64,000 nucleotides of DNA. Source: Clostridia bacterium (GTDB lineage: Bacteria > Bacillota > Clostridia > Lachnospirales > Lachnospiraceae). The notes under the pieces are model-generated. The model saw only the letters and a program-made list of their open reading frames with translations, was not told the DNA's origin and made no database searches. The position numbers and the translations under genes were made by a program. Location: the NCBI GenBank assembly GCA_003246295.1, contig QKAS01000043.1, positions 19,550-83,549 of the forward strand, given 5' to 3'. Below, piece by piece: positions 1 through 8,396 of the stretch. Positions within the stretch are counted from its first letter, which is position 1, and each line of letters starts with the position of its first letter.

Positions 1-1
1 A

Positions 2-877
2 TTTAACATTGGTGTTGTTTCGTTGCATCTTCCGATGATTCTTGCAAAAGCAAGACAAGAGAGTCGTGATTTCTATGAAGTGCTAGACTACTATCTGAAC
101 CTGATTCGACAGCTTCATATCAGGACATATGCATATCTTGGAGAAATGCGTGCATCTACCAATCCACTTGCTTATTGTGAAGGTGGTTTTTTAGATGGCA
201 ATTTAAAACTAACAGATAAGATAAAACCTTTATTAAAATATGCAACAGCTTCATTTGGAATAACTGCATTTAACGAATTGCAAATGTTATATAATCGAAA
301 ATCACTCGTTGAAGATGGAACTTTTGCATTGGAAGTACTTGAATACATTAATAAAAAAATTGATCAATTCAAGGAAGAAGATCATAATCTTTATGCAATT
401 TATGCTACGCCTGCCGAAAATTTATGTGGACTGCAAGTGCAACAGTTCCGTAAAAAATACGGTATCATTGAAGGGGTCTCCGATAAAGAATATGTCAGCA
501 ATGGATTTCATTGTCATGTAACAGAAAACATCACTCCGATTCAGAAACAGGATCTGGAATACAGATTCTGGGAATTATCAAATGGTGGTAAGATACAATA
601 TGTGAAGTATCCAATCAATTATAATAAAGAAGCTGTAAAAACATTGCTTCACAGAGCGATGGAAATGGGATTTTATGAAGGCGTGAATTTATCACTTTCT
701 TATTGTGATGATTGTGGTCACCAAGAGCTTGATATGGATGTTTGTCCTATCTGTGGAAGTACAAATCTGACTAAAATTGACAGAATGAATGGATACCTTT
801 CCTACTCCAGAGTACATGGAGATACAAGACTCAATGATGCAAAGATGGCAGAAATAGCAGAAAGGAAATCTATGTAA
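2..877 (+). CDS. nrdD: Anaerobic ribonucleoside-triphosphate reductase, C-terminal part (5' end outside window)
   Basis: This is the large subunit of class III ribonucleotide reductase, which reduces ribonucleotides to deoxyribonucleotides without oxygen. The frame is open from base 2, and the residues before the first possible start (FNIGVVSLHLPM) already match the family, so the gene runs in from outside the window. Near the end are two zinc-binding pairs, CDDC (704-715) and CPIC (743-754). They are followed by RMNGYL, whose glycine codon (791-793) is in the position of the glycyl radical. The next gene encodes the activase that makes this radical and starts two bases after the stop. The family identity is secure; the N-terminal ATP-cone region cannot be judged. 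Confidence 0.95.
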   Translation, partial: FNIGVVSLHLPMILAKARQESRDFYEVLDYYLNLIRQLHIRTYAYLGEMRASTNPLAYCEGGFLDGNLKLTDKIKPLLKYATASFGITAFNELQMLYNRKSLVEDGTFALEVLEYINKKIDQFKEEDHNLYAIYATPAENLCGLQVQQFRKKYGIIEGVSDKEYVSNGFHCHVTENITPIQKQDLEYRFWELSNGGKIQYVKYPINYNKEAVKTLLHRAMEMGFYEGVNLSLSYCDDCGHQELDMDVCPICGSTNLTKIDRMNGYLSYSRVHGDTRLNDAKMAEIAERKSM

Positions 878-879
878 CA

Positions 880-1434
880 ATGAGATATCATAATATCACA
901 AAGGACGACATGTTAAATGGCGAAGGCTTAAGGGTAGTTTTATGGGTTGCGGGTTGTTCCCATTGCTGCAGCGGATGTCAAAACCCTATGACGTGGGATC
1001 CGAATGGCGGATTACTATTTGATGAAGCTGCCAAGCAAGAAATTTATGAGCAGCTTGATCATTCTTATATATCAGGAATTACTTTTTCGGGTGGAGACCC
1101 GCTTCATCATGCAAACCATTTTGACGTGATGCACTTTATGGCTGAAATCAAAGAAAAATATCCAAATAAGACAATCTGGCTCTATACAGGAGATTCATGG
1201 GAAGAGATTAGATTTGATCCTATCATGAAGTATATTGATGTTCTTATCGATGGTGAATTTAAAATGGAAGAACGTGATGTTACCTTATACTGGAAAGGGA
1301 GCAGAAACCAAAGGGTGATTGATGTTAAAAAATCACTTGAGCAGGAAGCGACTGAAGTTCCAGTGATTTACTGCGATGATTACAAAAACGAAGGAGCAGA
1401 TTATGCAGCGAATTGCACAGTTTCAAAAGGTTAG
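880..1434 (+). CDS. nrdG: Anaerobic ribonucleotide reductase activating protein (radical SAM)
   Basis: The 184-residue protein is the radical SAM activase that generates the glycyl radical on NrdD. The CxxxCxxC motif that holds the 4Fe-4S cluster is seen as C26, C30 and C33, followed by QNPMTW, typical of NrdG. A glycine-rich GGDPL segment near residue 70 fits the SAM-binding GGEP motif. The ATG lies two bases after the nrdD stop, so the pair is translationally linked; an AAAGGA lies about 13 bases upstream. The last 32 bases overlap the start of the dUTPase gene in another frame. Confidence 0.95.
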   Translation: MRYHNITKDDMLNGEGLRVVLWVAGCSHCCSGCQNPMTWDPNGGLLFDEAAKQEIYEQLDHSYISGITFSGGDPLHHANHFDVMHFMAEIKEKYPNKTIWLYTGDSWEEIRFDPIMKYIDVLIDGEFKMEERDVTLYWKGSRNQRVIDVKKSLEQEATEVPVIYCDDYKNEGADYAANCTVSKG

Positions 1435-1909
1435 TTTTAAAGAGTATTTTAATAGTGTTTCGGAAAGCATGTCCGAAGAACAAGCATTGAAAGTATACAA
1501 CGATATCAAGATACCAAAGAGAGCTACTTCAAAAAGTGCTGGATATGATTTTTTCCTTCCAGAAGCACTTGAATTAAATCCAGGAGAAACCATAAAAATC
1601 GCAACAGGGATCAGAGTCACAATGCAGGATGAATGGGTTCTGAAGTTATACCCAAGAAGCGGTCTTGGATTTAAATACAGATTACAGCTTAATAATACAG
1701 TTGGTATTATTGATGCAGATTATTTTTATTCGGATAATGAAGGACATATACATGCCAAGATCACAAATGATAGCAATGAGAATAAAAAGCTTTCACTTTC
1801 AGCAGGCGAAGGCTTTATGCAGGGAATTTTTGTTGAATATGGTATTACAGTGGATGATGAAGTGACAACAGTTAGAAACGGTGGGTTTGGAAGTACATCA
1901 GCGCAATAA
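1403..1909 (+). CDS. dut: dUTP diphosphatase (trimeric dUTPase family, clostridial subtype)
   Basis: The 168-residue protein should hydrolyse dUTP to dUMP, keeping uracil out of DNA and supplying dTMP synthesis. Visible family motifs are SAGYDF (45-50, motif 1), PRSGLGF (84-90, motif 2), GIIDADY (101-107, motif 3) and GGFGSTS at the C terminus (motif 5, the flexible lid). Motif 3 continues as FYSDNEGHI instead of the usual RGEI, and motif 4 reads EGFMQ where an Arg is usual. I believe this subtype occurs in other Clostridia. I chose the ATG at 1403 because AAGGAG stands six bases before it; an in-frame ATG at 1376 has no such site. The gene overlaps the end of nrdG, and both serve dNTP supply. 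Confidence 0.88.
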   Translation: MQRIAQFQKVSFKEYFNSVSESMSEEQALKVYNDIKIPKRATSKSAGYDFFLPEALELNPGETIKIATGIRVTMQDEWVLKLYPRSGLGFKYRLQLNNTVGIIDADYFYSDNEGHIHAKITNDSNENKKLSLSAGEGFMQGIFVEYGITVDDEVTTVRNGGFGSTSAQ

Positions 1910-1929
1910 ACACTATGGGGGAATCCAAA

Positions 1930-2799
1930 ATGGGTCAATTTAAAATTGTAACAGACATTAATGCCGATCTTCCGGCGTCCTATCTTGAAGAACATGAAAT
2001 TGAAGTTATGTATCTTTCTTATACCATTGATCAGAATACTTACTCAAGAGGGAAAGAACTTGATTACAAAGAGTTCTATAGACTCATGAGAGAAGGAAAG
2101 ATGCCAACGACTTCACAGGTAAATCCTGATGAGGCAAAACGTGTTTTCCTTGAAGCAATGAAGGAAAGTTCGGAAATTCTTTGTCTTTCTTTTTCGTCTG
2201 GTCTGAGTGGAACTTATAATAGTGCAAGAATTGCAGCAGAAGAAATGCTTGAAGAATATCCGGATTTAAAAATTCGTGTGGTAGATTCAAAGTGTGCTTC
2301 ACTTGGAGAAGGCTTATTTGTTCATAAAGCAGTCACAATGAGAGCAGAAGGAAAAAGTATGGTGGAGACAGCGGATTGGCTGGAAGAGAATATTAGCCAC
2401 TTTGTACACATTTTTACTGTAGATGATTTGAATCATCTTTACAGAGGTGGCAGGGTCAGCAAAACCGCAGCTGTCATTGGAACAATGGTTAATATCAAAC
2501 CAATCCTTCATGTGGATGATGAAGGTCACCTGGTACCAATTGGTAAAGTGAGAGGAAGAAAAAAATCCTTGCATGAATTGGTTTATTATATGGAAAAGAA
2601 GGTAGGGAACTATCTTTCGAACAATGACATTATATTTATCAGTCATGGCGATTGCCTTGAAGATGCAAATTTTGTTGCAGAATGCATCAAAGAAAAATTT
2701 GGAATTGATTCATTTTTAATTCATAATGTTGGCCCTACAATTGGCGCACACTCTGGGCCAGGCACTATGGCATTATTTTTTATAGGAGAGTCCAGATAA
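1930..2799 (+). CDS. DegV family fatty-acid-binding protein
   Basis: The 289-residue protein belongs to the DegV family, which binds a fatty acid; some members are FakB subunits that present fatty acids to the kinase FakA. Typical features are the start KIVTDINADLP, the central SFSSGLSGTYNSA (the lipid-headgroup loop) and the RGGRVSKT segment. No kinase gene lies nearby, so a FakB role is inference. The ATG at 1930 is preferred over one at 1915 because a GGGGGA run stands about eight bases upstream of it and nothing similar precedes the earlier one. The gene follows dut by 20 bases and its stop overlaps the next ATG. Confidence 0.88.
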   Translation: MGQFKIVTDINADLPASYLEEHEIEVMYLSYTIDQNTYSRGKELDYKEFYRLMREGKMPTTSQVNPDEAKRVFLEAMKESSEILCLSFSSGLSGTYNSARIAAEEMLEEYPDLKIRVVDSKCASLGEGLFVHKAVTMRAEGKSMVETADWLEENISHFVHIFTVDDLNHLYRGGRVSKTAAVIGTMVNIKPILHVDDEGHLVPIGKVRGRKKSLHELVYYMEKKVGNYLSNNDIIFISHGDCLEDANFVAECIKEKFGIDSFLIHNVGPTIGAHSGPGTMALFFIGESR

Positions 2800-2963
2800 T
2801 GGAAATGTATCTTTATCAATGCCCGGTTTGTGGGTTTTCACACAGAGTACCAGCATATTGGGTGAATTATTCTCCGGATTCTGAAATGGAATTTGTACAT
2901 TTTCGGATGGATACAAAAGAACAGTGCGATTATGACAAATTAATTTTGATTCAGGATTCATAA
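2799..2963 (+). CDS. Small CxxC protein of unknown function (54 aa)
   Basis: This short gene starts at an ATG that overlaps the stop of the DegV gene (TAATG) and has GGAGAG about nine bases upstream. The product begins MEMYLYQCPVCGF, a CPVC knuckle like half of a zinc ribbon, and has one further cysteine at residue 43. The rest is rich in aromatic and acidic residues. It is not long enough for a full two-knuckle zinc ribbon. Translational coupling and the terminator right after it suggest that it is a real last gene of the nrdD operon. I do not recognise a function. Confidence 0.6.
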   Translation: MEMYLYQCPVCGFSHRVPAYWVNYSPDSEMEFVHFRMDTKEQCDYDKLILIQDS

Positions 2964-2984
2964 GAGAAAATTTCATTTAGAATA

Positions 2985-3038
2985 AAAAAACTGACTGGTG
3001 TAGGTTTTAGATGTAAACTTACACTGGTCAGTTTTTTG
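2985..3038. terminator. Rho-independent terminator, end of nrdD-nrdG-dut-degV operon
   Basis: A 12-bp stem (2991-3002 with 3020-3031, two G-U pairs) is preceded by a run of A and followed by six T. It closes the operon before the feo promoter. Confidence 0.85.
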
Positions 3039-3060
3039 TATCATTATAAACATCGCTTTA

Positions 3061-3089
3061 TTGACAAGCAAGAGTAGGAAGCATATAAT
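3061..3089 (+). promoter_or_regulatory. Promoter of feoAB
   Basis: A perfect -35 (TTGACA, 3061-3066) and -10 (TATAAT, 3084-3089) are separated by 17 bases. A Fur-type box starts 12 bases downstream, over the expected transcription start. Confidence 0.85.
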
Positions 3090-3100
3090 TTACATGCGAA

Positions 3101-3115
3101 TGAGAATGATTATCA
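3101..3115. promoter_or_regulatory. Fur box (iron-responsive operator) of feoAB
   Basis: The 15-base element TGAGAATGATTATCA matches the 7-1-7 Fur consensus (TGATAATNATTATCA) with one mismatch. It sits just downstream of a consensus promoter and in front of a ferrous iron transport operon, as expected for repression by Fe-loaded Fur. Binding is inferred from sequence only. Confidence 0.85.
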
Positions 3116-3130
3116 AAAAATGAGGTAACT

Positions 3131-3358
3131 ATGATACTTTTTGATGGAATGTCAGGTATAGAATATCAAATCACAGGAATTTATGTAGAATATGTCATTG
3201 AAAGAAGGCTTGAGGCTCTTGGTCTGAATGAGGGTACTTGTATTAAAATAATCACCAGAAAAAAGAATGGAGCAATGATTATTAAAGTAAGAGGTACCAG
3301 ACTCGCAATTGGAAAAGCAATAGCATCAGGAATTGAAGTAAAGGAAGTGAAATCATGA
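3131..3358 (+). CDS. feoA: Ferrous iron transport protein A
   Basis: FeoA is a small cytosolic SH3-fold partner of the iron transporter FeoB. The 75-residue product has the family pattern: RLEALGLNEGT followed by a basic beta-strand region and IKVRGTRLAIGKAIASGIEV. A GAGGT ribosome site stands five bases before the ATG. The stop overlaps the feoB start (ATGA), so the two are translationally coupled under the Fur-controlled promoter. Confidence 0.93.
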   Translation: MILFDGMSGIEYQITGIYVEYVIERRLEALGLNEGTCIKIITRKKNGAMIIKVRGTRLAIGKAIASGIEVKEVKS

Positions 3359-5349
3359 AGGACCAATGTATAAAAGTTGCTGTTGTCGGAAATCCTAATT
3401 GTGGAAAAACTACTTTATTTAATGCACTAACAGGTTCAAATTTAAAAGTTGCCAATTGGCCTGGAGTTACGGTTGAAAAAATCGAAGGGTTTGTTTCTTA
3501 TGATGAGTTTTCAATTAATTTAATTGATACACCTGGAATCTATTCTCTTGCCAGCTATACTATAGAAGAAAAAGTAACAAGAAACTGCATCATGGATCAG
3601 GAGATAGATGTCATCTTAAATGTCGTGGATGCCTCTTCGTTGGAAAGAAATCTTTATTTGACAATGCAGCTTCTTGAACTTAAAAAACCTATGGTCATTG
3701 CACTGAACATGATGGACATTGTTAAAGAAAGAGGATGGGAGATTGATTTGCATCGCCTTCCGGAAATGCTTGGAAATATTCCAATTGTACCGGTTTCTGC
3801 AGCAAAAAAGAAAGGAATCAATATTCTCCTTCATGCAATTGTACATCATTACGAAGAAGGTCCTATATCAGAAGTCTTTCACTATAGTGAAGAAATAGAA
3901 GATAAAATTGAGAAATTAGAAGTCATGATGGGTGCTAGATATCCCAAGCATGAATTTAAACGTTGGCATGCTGTTAAGTTATTGGAAGGTGATGAATCAG
4001 TGTTAAAAGATCATCCGATTGAAGTTGAAACAATTGCCAATAAAAGTCATGAAAAACAAATCATTCAGGAAAAATACCATTATATAGAATCAATCATTGA
4101 TGAAGTATTATTTTACAAAGATAAGAAAGCGCATGTAACTGAGAAAATAGATCAGTATCTCACGCATCCTGTTCTTGGACTTTTTTTCTTTTTTATGATC
4201 ATGATGGTCGTATTTTTCTTTACATTTACGATTGGAGATTTCCTTAAAGGACTGCTTGAAGATATACTAATTACAGTGAGTGGTATGTCTGTTCAATTCT
4301 TACAAGCGCTCCATGTTGCAGACTGGCTGCAATCTATGCTGATTGATGGAGCACTTGCAGGGGTCGGTGGAATTTTGACTTTCATCCCTAATATTGCAAT
4401 TCTTTTTCTGGCCCTTGCGTTACTTGAAGATAGTGGCTACATGTCAAGAGTCGCTTATGTGATGGATGGAGTCATGGGAAAAGTTGGATTATCAGGGAAA
4501 GCTTTCTTACCAATGATACTTGGGTTTGGATGCACTGTGCCAGCAATTATGGCGACGAGAGCCCTTGAATCCGAAGAAGACAGAAAGAGAACCATGATAA
4601 TTACTCCGTTCATGTCATGCTCTGCCAGACTTCCAATTTACGTATTATTTTCAGGTATGTTTTTTGAGAAAAATGCTTACCTTGTCAGCTTTTCGCTCTA
4701 TTTACTTGGACTCCTTATTGCAATTTTTACAGCAAGTATTCTGAGTAAATTGAAGAAAGAGTCAAAAAAGGAAGTGTTGCTGATAGAACTTCCTGAGTAT
4801 AAAAGACCAAATCTGAGAACAATACGGATTTACGTGACAACAAAGTTAAAGGATTATCTTACAAGAGCAGGAACTGTTATATTTATTGCATCACTGATTA
4901 TCTGGCTATTGTTGAATTTTGGACCTTCAGGAATGACGGCGGACCCATCAAATAGCTTTGGGGCTATCCTTGGGAAATTACTGGTTCCAGTGACAAGGCC
5001 AGCAGGCCTTGATAGCTGGCAGTTTGTTGTCGCACTTATTTCTGGAATTTCAGCAAAGGAAGTCGTTGTATCAAGTCTGAATGTTTTATTTTCTTCAACT
5101 GCTGCCAATGGAAATCAATCATTATTAACTGGAATTCGATTAGTATCGCCCACATTTAGTGCACTGAATGCATATGCGTTTATGACATTTTGTCTGCTCT
5201 ATACTCCTTGCGCAGCAACCATTGCTACTATAAAAAAAGAAAGCAATTCATGGAAATTTACCATCAAAGTGATTCTGTTTCAATTATGGGTTGCCTGGTT
5301 GGTATCAACAGTAATCTATCAAATTGGAAGTATAATGATTGCCTTATAA
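3355..5349 (+). CDS. feoB: Ferrous iron transport protein B (GTPase permease)
   Basis: FeoB is the membrane permease that imports Fe(II), with an N-terminal cytosolic G-protein domain. In this 664-residue protein the G1 motif GNPNCGKT is at 12-19, G3 DTPG at 58-61 and G4 NMMD at 118-121. The membrane half holds both Gate motifs, recognisable as GFGCTVPAIMATR and SAKEVVVSSL, and the conserved LLYTPCAATIA. All parts expected of a functional protein are present and length is normal for Clostridia. It is coupled to feoA; no feoC is visible. The next gene encodes an iron-rich hydrogenase. Confidence 0.96.
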   Translation: MKDQCIKVAVVGNPNCGKTTLFNALTGSNLKVANWPGVTVEKIEGFVSYDEFSINLIDTPGIYSLASYTIEEKVTRNCIMDQEIDVILNVVDASSLERNLYLTMQLLELKKPMVIALNMMDIVKERGWEIDLHRLPEMLGNIPIVPVSAAKKKGINILLHAIVHHYEEGPISEVFHYSEEIEDKIEKLEVMMGARYPKHEFKRWHAVKLLEGDESVLKDHPIEVETIANKSHEKQIIQEKYHYIESIIDEVLFYKDKKAHVTEKIDQYLTHPVLGLFFFFMIMMVVFFFTFTIGDFLKGLLEDILITVSGMSVQFLQALHVADWLQSMLIDGALAGVGGILTFIPNIAILFLALALLEDSGYMSRVAYVMDGVMGKVGLSGKAFLPMILGFGCTVPAIMATRALESEEDRKRTMIITPFMSCSARLPIYVLFSGMFFEKNAYLVSFSLYLLGLLIAIFTASILSKLKKESKKEVLLIELPEYKRPNLRTIRIYVTTKLKDYLTRAGTVIFIASLIIWLLLNFGPSGMTADPSNSFGAILGKLLVPVTRPAGLDSWQFVVALISGISAKEVVVSSLNVLFSSTAANGNQSLLTGIRLVSPTFSALNAYAFMTFCLLYTPCAATIATIKKESNSWKFTIKVILFQLWVAWLVSTVIYQIGSIMIAL

Positions 5350-5448
5350 ATGAGGATATATTTTAAGCACATACGCTTGATTTCTGAATTAGATTGTGTC
5401 AAAATAAGGAATGGTTATTGGCAGGGGAATAAAATCTGGAGGAGTACA

Positions 5449-6945
5449 ATGAGGGGAATCGATACGCAGGTCAGAAAAGTAAGAAGGCAGGTTTTTAAAG
5501 AAATTGCAAATCTTGCTTATCATTCTGACAACTTAATTGCAGATATGGAAGAACTTCCATATAAAATCGTGAATGCAGATAAAACAGATTACTGGGAAAA
5601 TATTTACCGTGAACGTGCAGTATTCAGAGAACGAATGCGACTCGCCATGGGTATGTCACTACGGCCTGAAGACAAAGCCGTCCATTTGACACAGGGACTT
5701 GCTGAAAGTAATATTTCAGAACAGTATTATGAACCACCACTTATGCAGGTAATTCCTTCTGCATGTAACGCATGCCCGATCAATCTTTATGAGGTTACGA
5801 ATAAATGTATGGGATGTCTTGCACATCCATGCCGTGAAGTCTGCCCTAGAAATGCAATCACCATGATCAATGGAAAATCTTATATTGATCAGGAAAAATG
5901 TATTAAGTGTGGAAAATGTAAGGCTGTTTGTCCGTATGATGCAATTACACATCAGACAAGACCTTGTGCAGATGCCTGCGGTGTGAATGCAATCAAATCG
6001 GATGAACTGAACCGGGCAAAAATTGATAATGATATTTGTGTTTCATGTGGTCAATGTATGGTTGCATGCCCTTTTGGAGCAATTGCGGATAAATCGCAGA
6101 TTTTCCAGCTCATCAAGGCAATGCAGTCAGGTAAAAAAATTATTGCGCAGGTAGCTCCAGCATTTGTGGGACAATTTGGCAGTGCAACTCCTGAAATGAT
6201 TAAGGCCGCTTTACTGGAACTTGGATTTGAAAATGTATACGAGACTGCAATTGGTGCAGATATGGGCGCACTGGCCGAAGCAGAACATTATGTTCACAAA
6301 GTTGTGACGGGTGAAACACCATTTTTATTGACATCTTGTTGCCCATCGTGGTCTGAAATGGCAAAAAAATTCTTTCCAGAAACAATTGATAATATATCAA
6401 ACTCTTTGACACCTATGGTTGCAACAGCAAGAAAGATCAAAGAAGAACATCCAGATGCAGCAGTTGTTTTCGTAGGTCCATGTGCTTCAAAAAAATTGGA
6501 AGCGATGAGAAGAACAGTGAGATCGGATGTCGACTTTGTAATTACATTTGAAGAATTAACAGGGATGTTTGAAGCCAAGGCAATTCTGGTGGAAGAAATG
6601 AAAACGCCTGCAGAAATCAAGGATGCGACAGGTGCCGGAAGAGGCTATGGTGTTGCTGGTGGTGTGGCAAGTGCGATTGAATCTTGCATTAAAGAGTATT
6701 ATCCTGATGTTGAAGTGAATATTGAACATGCAGAAAGCCTGAGTGAGTGTAAGAAAATACTTATGCTTGCGAAAGCTGGTAAAAAGAATGGATGCCTCAT
6801 TGAGGGTATGGCGTGCCCCGGAGGCTGTATTGCAGGTGCCGGAACAAATATTGATATTTCAAAGGCGGCAAAACACGTCAACAACTTTAAAGAAGCGGCA
6901 TCAGAGCGGATTCCCAAAATGAGTTTAAAAGGAGAAATGGAATGA
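5449..6945 (+). CDS. Monomeric [FeFe] hydrogenase with ferredoxin-like domains (group B-like)
   Basis: The 498-residue protein should interconvert protons and H2 with ferredoxin-type electrons, or act as an H2 or redox sensor. Cysteine clusters in order are CNAC..CMGC..C..CP (from 106), [12 protein letters not shown] (151) and [12 protein letters not shown] (197). The H-cluster motifs follow: L1 TSCCPSW (295-301), L2 GPCASKK (Cys345) and L3 EGMACPGGC (452-460). The AGAG end of L3 and the domain layout resemble group B enzymes, whose role is poorly known. The frame opens at 5350, but I start at 5449 because GGAGGAG stands four bases upstream. It lies 99 bases after feoB with no terminator between, and overlaps gltX by four bases. 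Maturases HydEFG are not in the window. Confidence 0.88.
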   Translation: MRGIDTQVRKVRRQVFKEIANLAYHSDNLIADMEELPYKIVNADKTDYWENIYRERAVFRERMRLAMGMSLRPEDKAVHLTQGLAESNISEQYYEPPLMQVIPSACNACPINLYEVTNKCMGCLAHPCREVCPRNAITMINGKSYIDQEKCIKCGKCKAVCPYDAITHQTRPCADACGVNAIKSDELNRAKIDNDICVSCGQCMVACPFGAIADKSQIFQLIKAMQSGKKIIAQVAPAFVGQFGSATPEMIKAALLELGFENVYETAIGADMGALAEAEHYVHKVVTGETPFLLTSCCPSWSEMAKKFFPETIDNISNSLTPMVATARKIKEEHPDAAVVFVGPCASKKLEAMRRTVRSDVDFVITFEELTGMFEAKAILVEEMKTPAEIKDATGAGRGYGVAGGVASAIESCIKEYYPDVEVNIEHAESLSECKKILMLAKAGKKNGCLIEGMACPGGCIAGAGTNIDISKAAKHVNNFKEAASERIPKMSLKGEME

Positions 6946-8396
6946 ATAAAGTTAGAACCCGATTTGCACCAAGTCCTACTGGACGTATGCATGTAGGGAA
7001 TTTAAGAACAGCATTATATGCTTATTTAATTGCGAAACATGAAGGTGGGGATTTTATTATCCGCATTGAAGACACCGATCAGGAAAGATTTGTAGAAGGT
7101 GCTGTTGAAATCATTTATAGAACACTCAAAAAAACAGGTCTGGTTCATGATGAAGGTCCCGATCTTGACAAAGGGGTAGGTCCTTATGTTCAAAGTGAAC
7201 GTCAGGCACAGGGAATCTATCTTGAATATGCAAAAAAATTGGTTGAAAAAGGAGAAGCATATTACTGCTTTTGTGATAAAGACCGTCTCGCAACATTAAA
7301 CAGAGTCGTAGCAGGAAAAGAAATTAATGTATATGACAAACATTGTCTTAGCCTAAAAAAAGAAGAAGTAGAAGAAAAACTTGCGTCAGGGATTCCTTAT
7401 GTTATCAGACAGAACAATCCAACAGAAGGAACTACAACGTTTCAGGATGAAATCTATGGAGATATTACAGTAGACAATTCAGAACTTGATGATATGATTC
7501 TGATGAAGTCAGATGGATATCCAACATATAATTTTGCGAATGTGGTAGATGATCACTTGATGGGAATTACACATGTTGTCAGAGGAAATGAATATCTTTC
7601 ATCTTCCCCAAAATATAATAGATTATATGAAGCCTTTGGATGGGAAGTGCCTGTTTATATTCACTGTCCATTGATTACGGATGAAGAACATCACAAGCTT
7701 TCAAAACGATGCGGACATTCTTCTTATGAAGATCTTGTAGAACAGGGATTTTTAACAGAGGCTATCGTAAACTATGTAGCATTATTAGGTTGGAGTCCAG
7801 ATTCAAATGATGAGATATTCACACTTGAAGAATTGATACAACGATTTGATTATACGCATATGTCAAAATCACCGGCTGTATTTGACTATACAAAGTTAAA
7901 ATGGATGAATAGTGAATATATTAAAAAAATGGATTTTGATTCATTTTATGGTATGGCAGAACCATTCTTAAAACAGGCAATAAAAAAAGATTTAAATCTG
8001 AAAAAAATTGCTGAAATGGTAAAGACCAGAATTGAAGTGTTCCCAGACATCCCGGCACTCATCGATTTTTTTGAAACATTGCCTGAATATGATTCCGCAA
8101 TGTATGCACATAAGAAGATGAAAACAGACGAGCAAACTTCCCTGAGTGTATTAAAAGAAGTACTTCCTGTGCTAGAAGGAATAGAGGATTACAGCAATGA
8201 TTCTCTGTATCAGACACTGATGCAGTTTATTACAGACAAAGGTTATAAAAATGGTTATGTGATGTGGCCAATTCGTACAGCAGTTTCCGGTAAACAAATG
8301 ACACCAGCCGGAGCAACTGAAATTATGGAAATCCTTGGCAAGGAAGAATCCTTATCAAGAATTAAAAAAGGTATTGTTCAACTTGAACAACAATGA
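6942..8396 (+). CDS. gltX: Glutamyl-tRNA synthetase
   Basis: The enzyme charges tRNA-Glu (and in many Firmicutes also tRNA-Gln, to be amidated by GatCAB). The class I HIGH motif is HVGN at residues 17-20 within [13 protein letters not shown], and the second signature appears as KLSKR. The C-terminal half is the helical anticodon-binding domain. Length (484 aa) is normal. The start overlaps the hydrogenase stop (ATGA), so it is read from the same transcript; no T-box leader is possible here. Confidence 0.96.
   Translation: MNKVRTRFAPSPTGRMHVGNLRTALYAYLIAKHEGGDFIIRIEDTDQERFVEGAVEIIYRTLKKTGLVHDEGPDLDKGVGPYVQSERQAQGIYLEYAKKLVEKGEAYYCFCDKDRLATLNRVVAGKEINVYDKHCLSLKKEEVEEKLASGIPYVIRQNNPTEGTTTFQDEIYGDITVDNSELDDMILMKSDGYPTYNFANVVDDHLMGITHVVRGNEYLSSSPKYNRLYEAFGWEVPVYIHCPLITDEEHHKLSKRCGHSSYEDLVEQGFLTEAIVNYVALLGWSPDSNDEIFTLEELIQRFDYTHMSKSPAVFDYTKLKWMNSEYIKKMDFDSFYGMAEPFLKQAIKKDLNLKKIAEMVKTRIEVFPDIPALIDFFETLPEYDSAMYAHKKMKTDEQTSLSVLKEVLPVLEGIEDYSNDSLYQTLMQFITDKGYKNGYVMWPIRTAVSGKQMTPAGATEIMEILGKEESLSRIKKGIVQLEQQ

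Noticed and set aside
5350..5448. N-terminal extension of the hydrogenase from the ATG directly after feoB
   Set aside because: No ribosome site precedes 5350, while GGAGGAG precedes 5449. The extra 33 residues do not match the family start.
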